Below, piece by piece: positions 8,601 to 17,817 of a DNA stretch of 64,000 nucleotides. Position numbers and translations under genes: made by a program. Source of the DNA: Candidatus Kapaibacterium thiocyanatum. GTDB lineage: Bacteria > Bacteroidota > Ignavibacteria > Kapaibacteriales > Kapaibacteriaceae. The notes under the pieces are model-generated. The model did not search any database. It saw nothing but the letters and a program-made list of their open reading frames with translations, and was not told where the DNA came from. Numbering within the stretch: position 1 is the stretch's first letter; every line of letters begins with the position of its first letter. The DNA is taken from assembly GCA_001899175.1 (NCBI GenBank), contig MKVH01000025.1:124001-188000 (forward strand), written 5' to 3'.

Positions 8601-9559
8601 TGAAATTGTCCGGTTAGCGTCCAGGTGGTGTTGGACTGCACGTGTTGCGTGAATACTTCATTGACGGCACGGGCCTTGAACCATGCCGTGACGTTCGATT
8701 CGACCTTGTTGATCGTGCCGGTGCTGGCGAGGTCCACTTCATGGCTGACGGCTGCCGCGCCGTCCAGTACTTCCGAGATGTAAGGGACGCCATAGACGTG
8801 GATGCGTTGCGGCTTCACGGCGGCGATGGTGTCCTTCGTCTTGAGGATGTACAGACCGCCGCTGTAGCTGTCGAAGACGGATCTGGCCTGGCCGTCGTAG
8901 ATCACGCCGTCGACACGGAGGGACATGCGATGCTTCCAGGACGAATCGACGGCCATGCGCAGCCCGGGCAGGACGCGCTTCTGGAGGTCGGCATACTGGA
9001 GCAGATTCGGATCTTCCACCGATTGTGTCCAGATCAGGGAAAGCACGGAGTCGATGTCGGAGGCGTTGTCCGAGAGATAGGTGCGTATCCAGTCGATCTG
9101 CTCGCCGGTTACGGATTGGATCTCACCGTAGGTGTTGACCTTCATCTCCAGGCTGCGGTTCATCGGGCCGACGTAGTTGTTGAGGTCGGCGAAATTCTTC
9201 GGTGTGATGTCCTTCTGCGAGTCGTAGGCGACGGTATCGCCGTTGGCCGTGAAGACGTACGTGAGGGAGTCGATGTTGGCCGTCAGCGAGGCGAAGCCGT
9301 TCATATTCTCCGTGCAGCGCACGGTCATCATGTACGTGATCTTGCGCGAATAGGTCTTCTTCGAGCTGTCGGAATGGGTGCGGACGACGGACGTCGTTTC
9401 CGTGACTTCGTAGTTCTGTGCGATACCCGCACGATACATCGCCTGAAGTCGGTATTCGCGTCCGGGTGAGGCCTTGGAGCCTGTAACGGTGCGTTCCTGC
9501 GCCCACGACGCCGAGGTGGCGATGAGCATTGCGGCGATGATGAGCATGCGATGGGTCAT
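8594..9559 (-). CDS. Secreted protein of unknown function, paralog-like to downstream lipoprotein
   Basis: 321 residues with a signal peptide (residues 1-20, cleavage after SASWAQ). No catalytic motif is visible. Like its neighbour it opens with a strand of the form YEVTETTSVVRT, then KKTYSRKITYMMTV, and continues as alternating beta strands; both fit a DUF6263-type fold. It overlaps the NUDIX gene by four bases (ATGA-type) and the next gene by seven, so all three are translated as one unit. Possible roles include sensing or binding in the periplasm; nothing in the sequence decides this. Confidence 0.7.
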   Translation of the reverse strand: MTHRMLIIAAMLIATSASWAQERTVTGSKASPGREYRLQAMYRAGIAQNYEVTETTSVVRTHSDSSKKTYSRKITYMMTVRCTENMNGFASLTANIDSLTYVFTANGDTVAYDSQKDITPKNFADLNNYVGPMNRSLEMKVNTYGEIQSVTGEQIDWIRTYLSDNASDIDSVLSLIWTQSVEDPNLLQYADLQKRVLPGLRMAVDSSWKHRMSLRVDGVIYDGQARSVFDSYSGGLYILKTKDTIAAVKPQRIHVYGVPYISEVLDGAAAVSHEVDLASTGTINKVESNVTAWFKARAVNEVFTQHVQSNTTWTLTGQFQW

Positions 9560-10104
9560 GGGCGGACTTCAGTAGGCGGTGTAAGACAACACAACATCCA
9601 GGCCGAGAGCGTCATGCCATCCCAGATATCTCCACGGCGGATGGCGGCGTCCACCTCTCCGGCCGTCAGGGACAGCAGTTCGAATTCTTCACTGTGATCC
9701 GGCGACGAGGGGACGTCGGCGAGGCCTTCGGCCAGGAATACGGTACACAGTTCGTCGGTAAGGCCCTTGCAAGGGTTGATGGTGCCAAGAGGCTTCAGAT
9801 GGAGGGGAGAGAGCCCTGCTTCCTCCTGAAGTTCAGCCCTTGCGGCCTGTTCCGGTGACGTTCCGGGGCGTATGCCACCACCGGGGAATTCAAGGCTCGG
9901 ACGTCGGTTAAGATAGCGATATTGTTGCACGAGGACAATGCGCCCGTCGGCCATTCTGGGCACGACGATGACGGATCCGGACGTATGCACGTAGTAGTAC
10001 GTGCCCGTCGATCCGTCGGGCAAGGTATAGGCATCCTGCCGCAGCTCGAAGTAGGGGTTCGAGTGCAGTGTTTCGGTAGATAGCTGATGCAGTTCGCGTA
10101 TCAC
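9556..10104 (-). CDS. NUDIX hydrolase, ADP-ribose pyrophosphatase-like
   Basis: A cytoplasmic hydrolase of nucleoside diphosphates linked to another moiety, most like ADP-ribose/ADP-sugar pyrophosphatases (182 residues). The NUDIX box is GGGIRPGTSPEQAARAELQEEAGL; the two catalytic glutamates of EExG are present, while the usual Arg of REL is Ala, as in several relatives. Preceding phrases VLVQQYRYLNRRPSLEFPGG fit the ADPRase subfamily. I chose the GTG at 10104 because GGAAGGG lies six bases upstream; the frame also allows a GTG at 10125, but that abuts the terminator hairpin. First gene of the operon ending at 5062. Confidence 0.88.
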   Translation of the reverse strand: MIRELHQLSTETLHSNPYFELRQDAYTLPDGSTGTYYYVHTSGSVIVVPRMADGRIVLVQQYRYLNRRPSLEFPGGGIRPGTSPEQAARAELQEEAGLSPLHLKPLGTINPCKGLTDELCTVFLAEGLADVPSSPDHSEEFELLSLTAGEVDAAIRRGDIWDGMTLSAWMLCCLTPPTEVRP

Positions 10105-10126
10105 GAAAGCCCTTCCCGAAAACACG

Positions 10127-10150
10127 TCGAGGGCGGTAGGCCGCCCTCGA
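10127..10150 (-). terminator. Intrinsic terminator downstream of ndk
   Basis: A perfect 10-bp stem TCGAGGGCGG / CCGCCCTCGA with a four-base loop, followed on the minus strand by CGTGTTTTC. It lies between ndk and the NUDIX gene and separates the two transcription units. Confidence 0.75.
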
Positions 10151-10180
10151 ACAACAACTGCGATGACGTTCCGGGTGTTC

Positions 10181-10606
10181 TTACTTCGTGTTGCCGATGA
10201 TTTCGGCGTCGCTGAAGAAGAAGGCGATCTCGTTGATGCCGTTTTCGACCGAATCCGAACCGTGGACGGCGTTCTCGCCCTTGTTGGCGGCGTAGAGCTT
10301 GCGGATGGTGCCGTCGGCAGCTTCAGCCGGGTCCGTCGAGCCGATCAGCGCGCGGTAGTCGGCGATGGCGTTGTTTTTCTCGAGGGCGATAGGGAAGATC
10401 GGTCCGCTGGACATGAAGTTCACGAGTTCGCCATAGAAGGGGCGTTCCTTGTGAACGGCATAGAATTCACCGGCCTGTTCCTTGCTGAGGCGCGTGAGCT
10501 TGCAGGCGAGAACCGTGAAGCCGGCCTTCTGGATCATTGCGAGGATGTCGCCGATGTTGTTCTTGCGGACTGCATCGGGCTTGACGATTGCGAGTGTACG
10601 TTCCAT
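10181..10606 (-). CDS. ndk: Nucleoside diphosphate kinase
   Basis: Exchanges the gamma phosphate between NTPs and NDPs through a phosphohistidine; cytoplasmic, 141 residues, the normal length. The N-terminus [12 protein letters not shown] is the family hallmark, and NAVHGSDS carries the active-site His115. It sits 48 bases downstream of sucD on the same strand, a sensible neighbour because some succinyl-CoA synthetases make GTP that Ndk converts to ATP. A terminator follows directly. Confidence 0.97.
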   Translation of the reverse strand: MERTLAIVKPDAVRKNNIGDILAMIQKAGFTVLACKLTRLSKEQAGEFYAVHKERPFYGELVNFMSSGPIFPIALEKNNAIADYRALIGSTDPAEAADGTIRKLYAANKGENAVHGSDSVENGINEIAFFFSDAEIIGNTK

Positions 10607-10654
10607 GGTCGGGTGTATTGGGGTTGTTGATTCGTTGTCGTGCGTTGGATGCGC

Positions 10655-11623
<969 letters not shown>

Positions 11624-11652
11624 GATGCTTCCTGTCGTAGAAAAAGAGACGC

Positions 11653-11660
11653 CAAAACTA
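11653..11660 (-). promoter_or_regulatory. Putative -7 element (TAGTTTTG) for sucD
   Basis: On the minus strand TAGTTTTG matches TAnnTTTG exactly, within TTTTCGTAGTTTTGGCG, nearly the same string as the dnaN promoter element (TTTCGTAGTTTCGCCG at 17782-17796). The inferred transcription start lies about 23 bases before the sucD ATG. Confidence 0.5.
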
Positions 11661-11694
11661 CGAAAACGGGACGTAACCCGGTCGTTGGTCTGCG

Positions 11695-11702
11695 TATATT
11701 AT
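11695..11702 (+). promoter_or_regulatory. Putative -10/-7 element (TATATTAT) for the OsmC gene
   Basis: CGTATATTAT lies 27 bases before the ATG at 11729 and shares the CGTATATT core with the elements before the ATPase (25158) and lytic transglycosylase (33297-33304, minus) genes. No clear -33 box is seen. Confidence 0.35.
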
Positions 11703-11728
11703 CGCTCAATCATGTACAGGAGCTTCCC

Positions 11729-12130
11729 ATGGTCGAAATGACGATTTCCTATGAAGGCGAACTGCGCTGCAAGGCCGTGCATGGTCCGAGTGGCGCCGTC
11801 GTGCTCACCGACGCTCCCGTCGACAACCACGGCAAGGGTGAAAGCTTCTCGCCTTCGGATATGCTCGCCGCTTCGCTCGGCGCCTGTATGCTCACCATCA
11901 TGGGAATTGCCGCCGAACGCCATGAGTGGGATCTGACGGGTACGCGCATCACCGTCAAGAAGGAAATGATCGCCGATCCGCTCCGGCGCGTCGGGCGTCT
12001 CGTCGTCGACATCCATCTGAACCGGGCATTCGACGACAAGGAGATGAAGATCCTTACCAATGCCGTCACGACATGTCCGGTGAAGCTGAGCATTTCGGAC
12101 AGGATCGAAGTGCCCGTTACCTTTCATTAA
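11729..12130 (+). CDS. OsmC/Ohr-family protein
   Basis: 133 residues, small OsmC-type protein. The family uses a pair of redox cysteines to reduce organic hydroperoxides; here the first is in ASLGACMLTIMG and the second in TTCPVKLSI, as in YhfA/OsmC-like members. The glycine-rich FSPSDMLAASLGACM segment is typical. The ATG at 11729 is chosen because AGGAG lies nearby upstream and the start leaves a complete OsmC fold. Transcribed divergently from sucD; its stop TAA overlaps the TAA of the convergent downstream lipoprotein gene in a shared TTAA. Confidence 0.9.
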   Translation: MVEMTISYEGELRCKAVHGPSGAVVLTDAPVDNHGKGESFSPSDMLAASLGACMLTIMGIAAERHEWDLTGTRITVKKEMIADPLRRVGRLVVDIHLNRAFDDKEMKILTNAVTTCPVKLSISDRIEVPVTFH

Positions 12131-13206
12131 TACCAGTACGGGTGCATCGCGACGCCGTCGAGCCTCGTGATGCTGCCGTCGGCGACCCGTACGACTTCCA
12201 TCCTGGCCTGCGAATAGTCCGGGCCTGGCCTGCCTCCCGTTGGAATCCGCAGGTAGGCGATGTATCCATTGTCCGCCGAAATGACCGGGGAGGCCAGTAG
12301 TTCATGCATATCGCTCCGGCATATCACGCGGCGGCCCGTGCCGTTCATGTTGACGATGGTGATCGTCGTCGCCGTACTGCCGTCGATGGCCGTCGGTGAC
12401 GTCGTGCTCGTGACCACGATCTGCGTTCCGTCGGGCGAGAACAGGCCGCCGTACTGCGCGTTCGAGTCGGCAGAGAGACGGCGTGTCGTGCCGGATGCGA
12501 CGTCGAGCAGGCGAAGATGGGTGTTCTCTTCGCTGAAGTTCGTGTAGATGATGGAGGCGCCGTCGGGCGACCACATCCATTGATCCATGTCGTTCGAGGC
12601 GATGGCCACTTCCGTGCTGACGAGGCGGCGTTCGCTGCCGTCCACGTTCACCACGTAGAGGGAGTCGGGGACGTCCGGATAGCGGCGACGCGTCATGTAA
12701 GCCACCGTCGTGCCGACGGGAGAGAAATGGGCGCCGGTTTCGTGAGCTACGTTGCCGGCGATATGCGTTCCCCCCGTTCCGTCCGCATTCATGACGATCA
12801 GGGCACCGTCGGCATAACTGCCACGGCTCAGCATCATCTGGCAGAGGATCTTCGATGCGGACCTGTCGAATTCGGCATGATTCAGCACGATATCGCCGGC
12901 AAGGACGTAGAGGTCCTTCCGATCCGTACCGGTCGTCGTCGTACTGAATAGCGTCGTCGCCGAGCCGGACGTCGTGCATCCGAGGAGGCGTCCGGCACGG
13001 GGACCGGACAGAAGCGTGGCATTCTGGACGATGACGTCGGCTTCCCCCGGCGAACCGGGCTCCCAGCGTACGATGCGCGGGGTACCGTCGATCCGTGAGA
13101 AGTAGAGATACTGTTCCGTACCGGGCGAAGGGTTGCTGCTACCGTCGGAGCAGCCGATTGCCACGAGACATGTGGCCAGGATGGCGAAGAGAGGGAGGCC
13201 TCGCAT
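12127..13206 (-). CDS. Beta-propeller lipoprotein (TolB/PD40-like repeats)
   Basis: 359 residues. The signal peptide ends in the lipobox VAIGC (about residue 19), predicting an envelope lipoprotein. The body has repeated blades of the WD40-like/PD40 type: HFSPVGTTVAYMTRR, WMWSPDGASIIYTNF, GLFSPDGTQIVVTST, VISADNGYIAYLRIP, each with the SPDG.xI.Y signature found in TolB and periplasmic propellers. It therefore probably binds a partner protein or ligand. The upstream in-frame codons are out because ATG 13206 starts exactly at a typical signal peptide. Its stop overlaps that of the OsmC gene. Confidence 0.85.
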   Translation of the reverse strand: MRGLPLFAILATCLVAIGCSDGSSNPSPGTEQYLYFSRIDGTPRIVRWEPGSPGEADVIVQNATLLSGPRAGRLLGCTTSGSATTLFSTTTTGTDRKDLYVLAGDIVLNHAEFDRSASKILCQMMLSRGSYADGALIVMNADGTGGTHIAGNVAHETGAHFSPVGTTVAYMTRRRYPDVPDSLYVVNVDGSERRLVSTEVAIASNDMDQWMWSPDGASIIYTNFSEENTHLRLLDVASGTTRRLSADSNAQYGGLFSPDGTQIVVTSTTSPTAIDGSTATTITIVNMNGTGRRVICRSDMHELLASPVISADNGYIAYLRIPTGGRPGPDYSQARMEVVRVADGSITRLDGVAMHPYWY

Positions 13207-13323
13207 CGTGCGTTCTTCTTGCAGTGATTGTGTCGATCTGAACATAGCAATGGCGCCCCGGATCCGTTGTTCCGGTATTGCTACTTCATCACAAACCATG
13301 AACAGAACGAAAGGTTACCTGAT

Positions 13324-14739
13324 TCAGGCAGCCGATTCCAGTCGTGCGGCAAGCTGCAGGAGGCGTTCGTCGCCGAACATCGGGCCCTGGAGTTGCATGC
13401 CGATCGGGAGTCCCTTGCCGTCCGTACCGGCCGGAATGGAGATGGCCGGAATCCCTGCGATGTTGGCGCTGACGGTGAAGAAGTCCGACAACCACATCGC
13501 CACGGGGTCGGCATTTTTCTCGCCGATTCCGAAGGCCGTGGTCGGCGTCGTGGGGAGGACCAGGGCGTCGACCTCGCGGTAGATGTCCGCGTAGGCTGTA
13601 CTGATCAGGCGACGTGCCTGCTGGGCCTTGCGGTAGTATGCGTCGTAGTATCCGCTGGAAAGGACGTAGGTGCCGAGCATGATGCGTCGCTTGACTTCGC
13701 TGCCGAAGCCGTTCGACCGTGTGGAGACCATCACGTCCGTCTCGTCAGACGTCATCGCGCCCCTGTTCCCGTACCGGACGCCATCGAACCGTGCGAGATT
13801 GCTGGACGCTTCGGCCGTGGCGAGAATGAAGTACGTAGGGACCCAGGTTTCCTTGTATCCGATGCTGACTTCCCTGATCTCGGCTCCGAGGGTCCGCAGG
13901 CGGTCGATCGTCGTTCGATAGGCGTCGAGGACGGCAGGTTCGCAGCCATCCAGGTCCGTCTCCGGAAAGACGCCGATGCGCAGGGGGGACGGAAGGGGGT
14001 CATTCAGTATCGCCATGGCCTTGCCGGCGGCATCGGGATGACTCGTGCTGTCCATCGGATCGTATCCGGTGATGACGTCGAACAGCGCCGCCGTGTCGTC
14101 CGCGCTCGATGCGAAGATGCCGATCTGGTCGAGGGAGCTCGCGAAGGCCGTCAGGCCATATCGCGACACCCGGCCATAGGTGGGCTTCATGCCATAGGTG
14201 CCGCAGAAGGCGGCGGGCTGGCGGATGGAGCCGCCGGTATCCGAGCCGAGGGCCGTATGGCACATCGCCTTCGCCACGGCGACTGCCGAGCCGCCGGACG
14301 ATCCGCCGGGCACCAGCGTGGTATCGAACGGATGGAGGACGGGACCGAAGGCCGAGGTCTCACTGGACGATCCCATGGCGAACTCATCCATGTTCGTCTT
14401 GCCGATCAGGATGGCACCTGCGTCACGCAGACGTTCGATGACGGTAGCGTCGTAGACGGGTCGGAAATTCTCCAGCAGCCGGGAACCGCACGTCATCGGC
14501 AGGCCCTTCATGGAGATGTTGTCCTTGACGGCGATGACCATGCCTTCGAGGGGCCGTGCGAGGCCGGCAGCGTACCGCTCGTCGCTTTCCCGTGCCTGAT
14601 TCCTCGTGCCATCTGCGTCGACGGCGAGGAAGGCATTCAGGTTCGCGCCATCGTCGATGGCCGACAGCATGGTATCCGTGCGCTCGGCGCAGGACGTCGT
14701 GCCGGAAGAGAAGCGGGGCTTGTCGGTACGTATGAACAT
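13324..14739 (-). CDS. gatA: Aspartyl/glutamyl-tRNA amidotransferase subunit A
   Basis: Amidase subunit of the GatCAB complex, which releases ammonia from glutamine for converting Glu-tRNA(Gln) and Asp-tRNA(Asn). 471 residues. The Ser-cis-Ser-Lys triad is visible: Lys72 in VIAVKDNIS, Ser147 in PGGSSGGSA and Ser171 in DTGGSIRQP, with spacings of 75 and 24 as in known GatA. Later DVLVLPTTP-type and QLQGPMFGDERLL segments are present. It is the last gene of a run that starts with psd; gatB and gatC are not nearby. It lies 32 bases downstream of the tat genes. Confidence 0.95.
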   Translation of the reverse strand: MFIRTDKPRFSSGTTSCAERTDTMLSAIDDGANLNAFLAVDADGTRNQARESDERYAAGLARPLEGMVIAVKDNISMKGLPMTCGSRLLENFRPVYDATVIERLRDAGAILIGKTNMDEFAMGSSSETSAFGPVLHPFDTTLVPGGSSGGSAVAVAKAMCHTALGSDTGGSIRQPAAFCGTYGMKPTYGRVSRYGLTAFASSLDQIGIFASSADDTAALFDVITGYDPMDSTSHPDAAGKAMAILNDPLPSPLRIGVFPETDLDGCEPAVLDAYRTTIDRLRTLGAEIREVSIGYKETWVPTYFILATAEASSNLARFDGVRYGNRGAMTSDETDVMVSTRSNGFGSEVKRRIMLGTYVLSSGYYDAYYRKAQQARRLISTAYADIYREVDALVLPTTPTTAFGIGEKNADPVAMWLSDFFTVSANIAGIPAISIPAGTDGKGLPIGMQLQGPMFGDERLLQLAARLESAA

Positions 14740-14771
14740 GGTCGTGGATGATGGCGGAGAAAACTGGGTGC

Positions 14772-15086
14772 TCAGGCCTGCGTCGGACCCTGCGCATCGT
14801 CGTCGTTTTCCGATGTAGCGCCGTCTTCCGCGGGAGGGGCGTCAGCCCGTGTCGTTCTGGGGATGGGGGTGACGACGGGAGGTGTCGTCACGGGTGTCAT
14901 GTCGACGGCTTCGGCAGCCTCGGTGGAGATGTCGCGTATCTGCTGCGTGAGATCTTCCTGGGCTTTGCGGAACTGCCGTATCCCCTTGCCGATCATCTGG
15001 GCTACTTCGGGAATCTTCTTGGGACCGAAGAGCAGGAGGATGGCAAGGAGTATGAAAAGAAGTTCGCCGCCGCCTACGTCAAACAT
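14772..15086 (-). CDS. Twin-arginine translocase TatA/TatB-family protein (long)
   Basis: 104 residues with the TatA/B plan: an N-terminal membrane helix (GGGELLFILLAILLLFGP), the FGP hinge, an amphipathic helix (KKIPEVAQMIGKGIRQFRKA) and an acidic/Pro-Thr-rich tail. It helps form the pore that exports folded proteins with twin-arginine signals. The long tail is suggestive of a TatB-like role, but the hinge is TatA-like, so I leave the symbol open. It starts six bases after the stop of a second, 59-residue TatA. Confidence 0.85.
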   Translation of the reverse strand: MFDVGGGELLFILLAILLLFGPKKIPEVAQMIGKGIRQFRKAQEDLTQQIRDISTEAAEAVDMTPVTTPPVVTPIPRTTRADAPPAEDGATSENDDDAQGPTQA

Positions 15087-15092
15087 GGGAGG

Positions 15093-15272
15093 TCAGGATT
15101 CCTTCTTCGTGTCGGAGGCGTTCGGCGTTTCTTCGCCGGTGGCAGCCTTCTTGAATTCCTTGATGCCGGAGCCGAGACCGCGCATGAGCTCGGGAATCTT
15201 CTTGGATCCGAACAGAAGAACGACGAGCAGGGCGATGAGAAGAAGCTCCGGGAGGCCGAGTCCGAATGGCAT
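15093..15272 (-). CDS. tatA: Twin-arginine translocase TatA, short
   Basis: 59 residues read from ATG at 15272 (minus). The protein begins [20 protein letters not shown], a single membrane helix, then the [20 protein letters not shown] amphipathic helix, a textbook TatA. The tail is short and charged, ending DTKKES. Tandem with the longer TatA/B-like gene six bases downstream, and 31 bases after purQ. The tatC gene, needed for substrate binding, is not in the window. Confidence 0.9.
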   Translation of the reverse strand: MPFGLGLPELLLIALLVVLLFGSKKIPELMRGLGSGIKEFKKAATGEETPNASDTKKES

Positions 15273-15303
15273 TGCGATCTCCGCAAATAGTGATGTCTGT
15301 GAG

Positions 15304-16014
15304 TTATACCAGCGAGGGCGACGCCTGGGTCACGACGTTCGCAAGGCTTTCGAAAACGCTGCGGCCATCGGCAGAACCGAGAAGCGCCTCGCAGGCGCGC
15401 TCGGGGTGGGGCATGAGCCCCATGACGTTGCCGCGTTCGTTGATCACGCCGGCGATGTTGTTGATGCTTCCGTTGGGGTTGGCATCGTCCGTAACGTCTC
15501 CCTGGGGGGTGACGTAGCGATACAGGACGTGGCCTTCGCCCTCCAGGCGTTCAATGACGTCCGGCGTGGCGATATAGCGTCCCTCGCCGTGGGCGATGGG
15601 TATCCGCAGGATGGAACCGGGCTCCACTGCATTCGTGAAGGCCGTGGTAGCGTTCTCGACGCGCAGGAAGACATCCTTGCAGGCGAACGACAGATCGGCG
15701 TTGCGGATGAGGGCGCCGGGCAGCAGGCCTGCTTCCGTCAGGATCTGGAAGCCATTGCAGATACCGAAGACGAGTCCGCCCTTGTTGGCGAAACCGATGA
15801 CTTCGTTCATGATGGGCGAGAAGCGGGCGATGGCGCCCGTTCTCAGATAGTCGCCATAGCTGAAACCGCCCGGAAGGATGACGACGTCCAGCCCGTTGGG
15901 CAGGGCCGTATCCTTGTGCCACAGCGGGAACACCTCATGTCCCAGCAGGGCCGAGGCATGTTCGGCATCCCTGTTGCAGTTGGAACCGGGAAACGTTACG
16001 ACGCCGATCTTCAT
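15304..16014 (-). CDS. purQ: Phosphoribosylformylglycinamidine synthase, glutaminase subunit
   Basis: Class I glutamine amidotransferase subunit of FGAM synthase in de novo purine synthesis. 236 residues, the usual size of stand-alone PurQ. N-terminus [15 protein letters not shown], nucleophile Cys86 in GICNGFQ, and the His/Glu pair in GLMPHPERA complete the triad. It works with PurS (next gene upstream, overlapping by four bases) and PurL, which is not in the window. The three-part form is typical of bacteria outside the gamma- and beta-proteobacteria. Confidence 0.97.
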   Translation of the reverse strand: MKIGVVTFPGSNCNRDAEHASALLGHEVFPLWHKDTALPNGLDVVILPGGFSYGDYLRTGAIARFSPIMNEVIGFANKGGLVFGICNGFQILTEAGLLPGALIRNADLSFACKDVFLRVENATTAFTNAVEPGSILRIPIAHGEGRYIATPDVIERLEGEGHVLYRYVTPQGDVTDDANPNGSINNIAGVINERGNVMGLMPHPERACEALLGSADGRSVFESLANVVTQASPSLV

Positions 16015-16286
16015 GCCGTTACTCCTGCGGAGACAGGCTCGAGGATCTGCACCGTATAGTCTTCCATGACGGGATTGGCCAGCAGCTTGCGGCAGGCGTC
16101 ATCGACGAGTCCGGCCGCGGTGTCCCTGTCGGGAGCCTGGACCTGGAGTTCGATGTGCTTGCCGATGCGGACGTCCGAAAGGGCGGGCATGTGCAGGCTG
16201 TGCAGGGCGTGTTCGACCGTCTTTCCCTGTACGTCAAGAATGGCTCGGCGAAGGGTTACGGTGACGTGGGCGGTGTAGGTCTTCAT
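16011..16286 (-). CDS. purS: Phosphoribosylformylglycinamidine synthase subunit PurS
   Basis: 91 residues; the small subunit that bridges PurQ and PurL in the FGAM synthase complex. [20 protein letters not shown] matches the conserved N-terminal strand with the ILDPQG-type motif (here ILDVQG), and IGKHIELQV and a C-terminal NPVMEDY segment also fit. Stop and PurQ start overlap in ATGA, indicating coupling and one-to-one synthesis. Confidence 0.95.
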   Translation of the reverse strand: MKTYTAHVTVTLRRAILDVQGKTVEHALHSLHMPALSDVRIGKHIELQVQAPDRDTAAGLVDDACRKLLANPVMEDYTVQILEPVSAGVTA

Positions 16287-16292
16287 GTTGGC

Positions 16293-17063
16293 TTACAGTT
16301 CGAACGGATCGGGGTCTGGTTCTTCGAGGGTATCGTCGAGGTCGTCCTCCCTGTTGCGTGTACGCAGCAGGTGCACGGCGTGTCGTATGGCGCCTCCGAT
16401 CATGTACAGGGCCATGAAAGGAAACAGGGCCTTGCCACCCGTAACGATGGCAGCGACGACACCAGCCAAAAATACGAGAAAAACGAATGGCCTCTGTTTG
16501 ATGCCGCGCCATGTAGGACGCGGCAGATTGTCGTATTTGATGGTGCTCACCATGGCTCCCGCCGTGAGCAGCGTCACCAGGACGATGCCAGGGGTCTTCC
16601 ACTCGGCAGGCAGGGTGTCGCGCTGATGGAAGAAGACCAGGTAGGAGATGATCGTCAGCGCTCCGGCCGGGATGGGCATGCCCCGGAAGTAGAGCTTGTC
16701 CTCCATGCTCGTGAGCTGGACGTTGAACCGAGCGAGGCGCAGGACGCCCGCGAGCGCGGGCAGGGAGGCGAGTAGGAGTCCCCACGAATGCCATGCATGG
16801 AAGAAGGCCATGTAGAGCATCACGCTCGGCGCTACGCCGAAGCTGACGGCATCGCACAGGGAGTCGAGTTCCACGCCGAATTCGCTCGTGCTCTGGGTGA
16901 GGCGTGCCACCACGCCGTCGAGCATGTCGAAGATGCCGGACGTCAGGATGAGCAGTGCCGCCCTGTAGATGTCGCCTTCGGTCGCCGCGATGATGGCAGC
17001 GAACCCGCAGAAAAGATTCGCGAGCGTGAACAGGTTCGGGACGATGGAGCGGGTGACGCGCAT
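16293..17063 (-). CDS. pssA: CDP-diacylglycerol--serine O-phosphatidyltransferase
   Basis: Inner-membrane enzyme making phosphatidylserine from CDP-diacylglycerol and serine. 256 residues with about six to eight hydrophobic helices. The CDP-alcohol phosphotransferase motif is intact: DG..AR........G...D...D in DGVVARLTQSTSEFGVELDS and the following LCD. N-terminus SIVPNLFTLANLFCGFAAI is typical of PssA. The C-terminus is charged (REDDLDDTLEEPDPD). It lies one base downstream of psd, giving a two-gene route to phosphatidylethanolamine. Confidence 0.95.
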   Translation of the reverse strand: MRVTRSIVPNLFTLANLFCGFAAIIAATEGDIYRAALLILTSGIFDMLDGVVARLTQSTSEFGVELDSLCDAVSFGVAPSVMLYMAFFHAWHSWGLLLASLPALAGVLRLARFNVQLTSMEDKLYFRGMPIPAGALTIISYLVFFHQRDTLPAEWKTPGIVLVTLLTAGAMVSTIKYDNLPRPTWRGIKQRPFVFLVFLAGVVAAIVTGGKALFPFMALYMIGGAIRHAVHLLRTRNREDDLDDTLEEPDPDPFEL

Positions 17064-17064
17064 G

Positions 17065-17745
17065 TCAGGCTGCCGTGCCTCGTGCCGCCGGAAGCCGGGC
17101 GATGATCGTATCGTTGCTCACGACCTTCTGTCCGGTGCGGACGTTGATTTCCGTGCCTTCGGGGACGAGGATGTCCATTCGGGAACCGAACTTCATCATA
17201 CCGAACCGTGCTCCGGCCTTGATCACGTCGCCGGTCCTGGTTTCGTAGACGACGCGGCGTGCCAGGAAGCCCGTGATCTGCTTGAAGATGAGCGGTCCGT
17301 GTGGCGTGGCCACGCTGATGACGGAGCGTTCGTTCTCTTCCGACGCCTTCGGGTTGAAGGCCATCAGGTACTTGCCGGGAATGTAGCTGACGTCCGTCAC
17401 CGTGCCGCTCACCGGATAGCGATTGACGTGCAGGTTGACGGGCGACAGGAAGATCGTGACCTGCGTCGCAGGGCCGCCGATGCCGGCCACATGATCCATG
17501 GCGACGATTTCGGTGACCGTGCCGTCGGCAGGGGAGACGACGATGGCCGTATCCGTTCGGGCCACATCGACGAGCGGGCGTTCCGGGTCGCGGAAGAACC
17601 ACAGCGTGAAGCCGATCAGGACGGTGCCCAGGACGCCGAACAGAAGCGGGAAGACAAGGCCGGAGAGGGTGAAGGCCAGGATCAGCAGACACACACCCAC
17701 GCCGAGCATCAGGAAGGCGTTGTCATAGCCGTAGGGCGTGATCAT
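17065..17745 (-). CDS. psd: Phosphatidylserine decarboxylase family protein
   Basis: Converts phosphatidylserine to phosphatidylethanolamine with a pyruvoyl cofactor made by self-cleavage. 226 residues, the short proenzyme class. Two membrane helices at the N-terminus (about residues 10-50), FFRDPER, VSPADGTVTEI, FLSPVNLHVNRYP and the cleavage region FGMMKFGSRMDI, where Gly-Ser is the processing site that yields the pyruvoyl group. First gene of the seven-gene minus-strand run and divergent from dnaN across 72 bases. Confidence 0.93.
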   Translation of the reverse strand: MITPYGYDNAFLMLGVGVCLLILAFTLSGLVFPLLFGVLGTVLIGFTLWFFRDPERPLVDVARTDTAIVVSPADGTVTEIVAMDHVAGIGGPATQVTIFLSPVNLHVNRYPVSGTVTDVSYIPGKYLMAFNPKASEENERSVISVATPHGPLIFKQITGFLARRVVYETRTGDVIKAGARFGMMKFGSRMDILVPEGTEINVRTGQKVVSNDTIIARLPAARGTAA

Positions 17746-17761
17746 TTCAGGCCTGAAGCGG

Positions 17762-17793
17762 ATTGTACAGTCATCTCGGGTTTCGTAGTTTCG
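17762..17793 (+). promoter_or_regulatory. Putative dnaN promoter (ATTG, 20-base spacer, TAGTTTCG)
   Basis: ATTG at 17762-17765 and TAGTTTCG at 17786-17793 resemble the Bacteroidota pair TTTG/TAnnTTTG at the right spacing, one mismatch each. Transcription would start about 19 bases before the dnaN ATG. No DnaA box cluster was seen in the 72-base gap. Confidence 0.45.
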
Positions 17794-17817
17794 CCGGTCA
17801 AATTACTGAAATGCGCC

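Noticed and set aside
13245-13283. Hairpin TAGCAAT/ATTGCTA with inner CCGGA/TCCGG after gatA.
   Set aside because: The arms are unequal and there is no T run on the minus strand, so I did not list it as a terminator.
17746-17817. A replication origin next to dnaN.
   Set aside because: No TTATCCACA-like boxes or AT-rich unwinding stretch in this short gap, and dnaA is absent.
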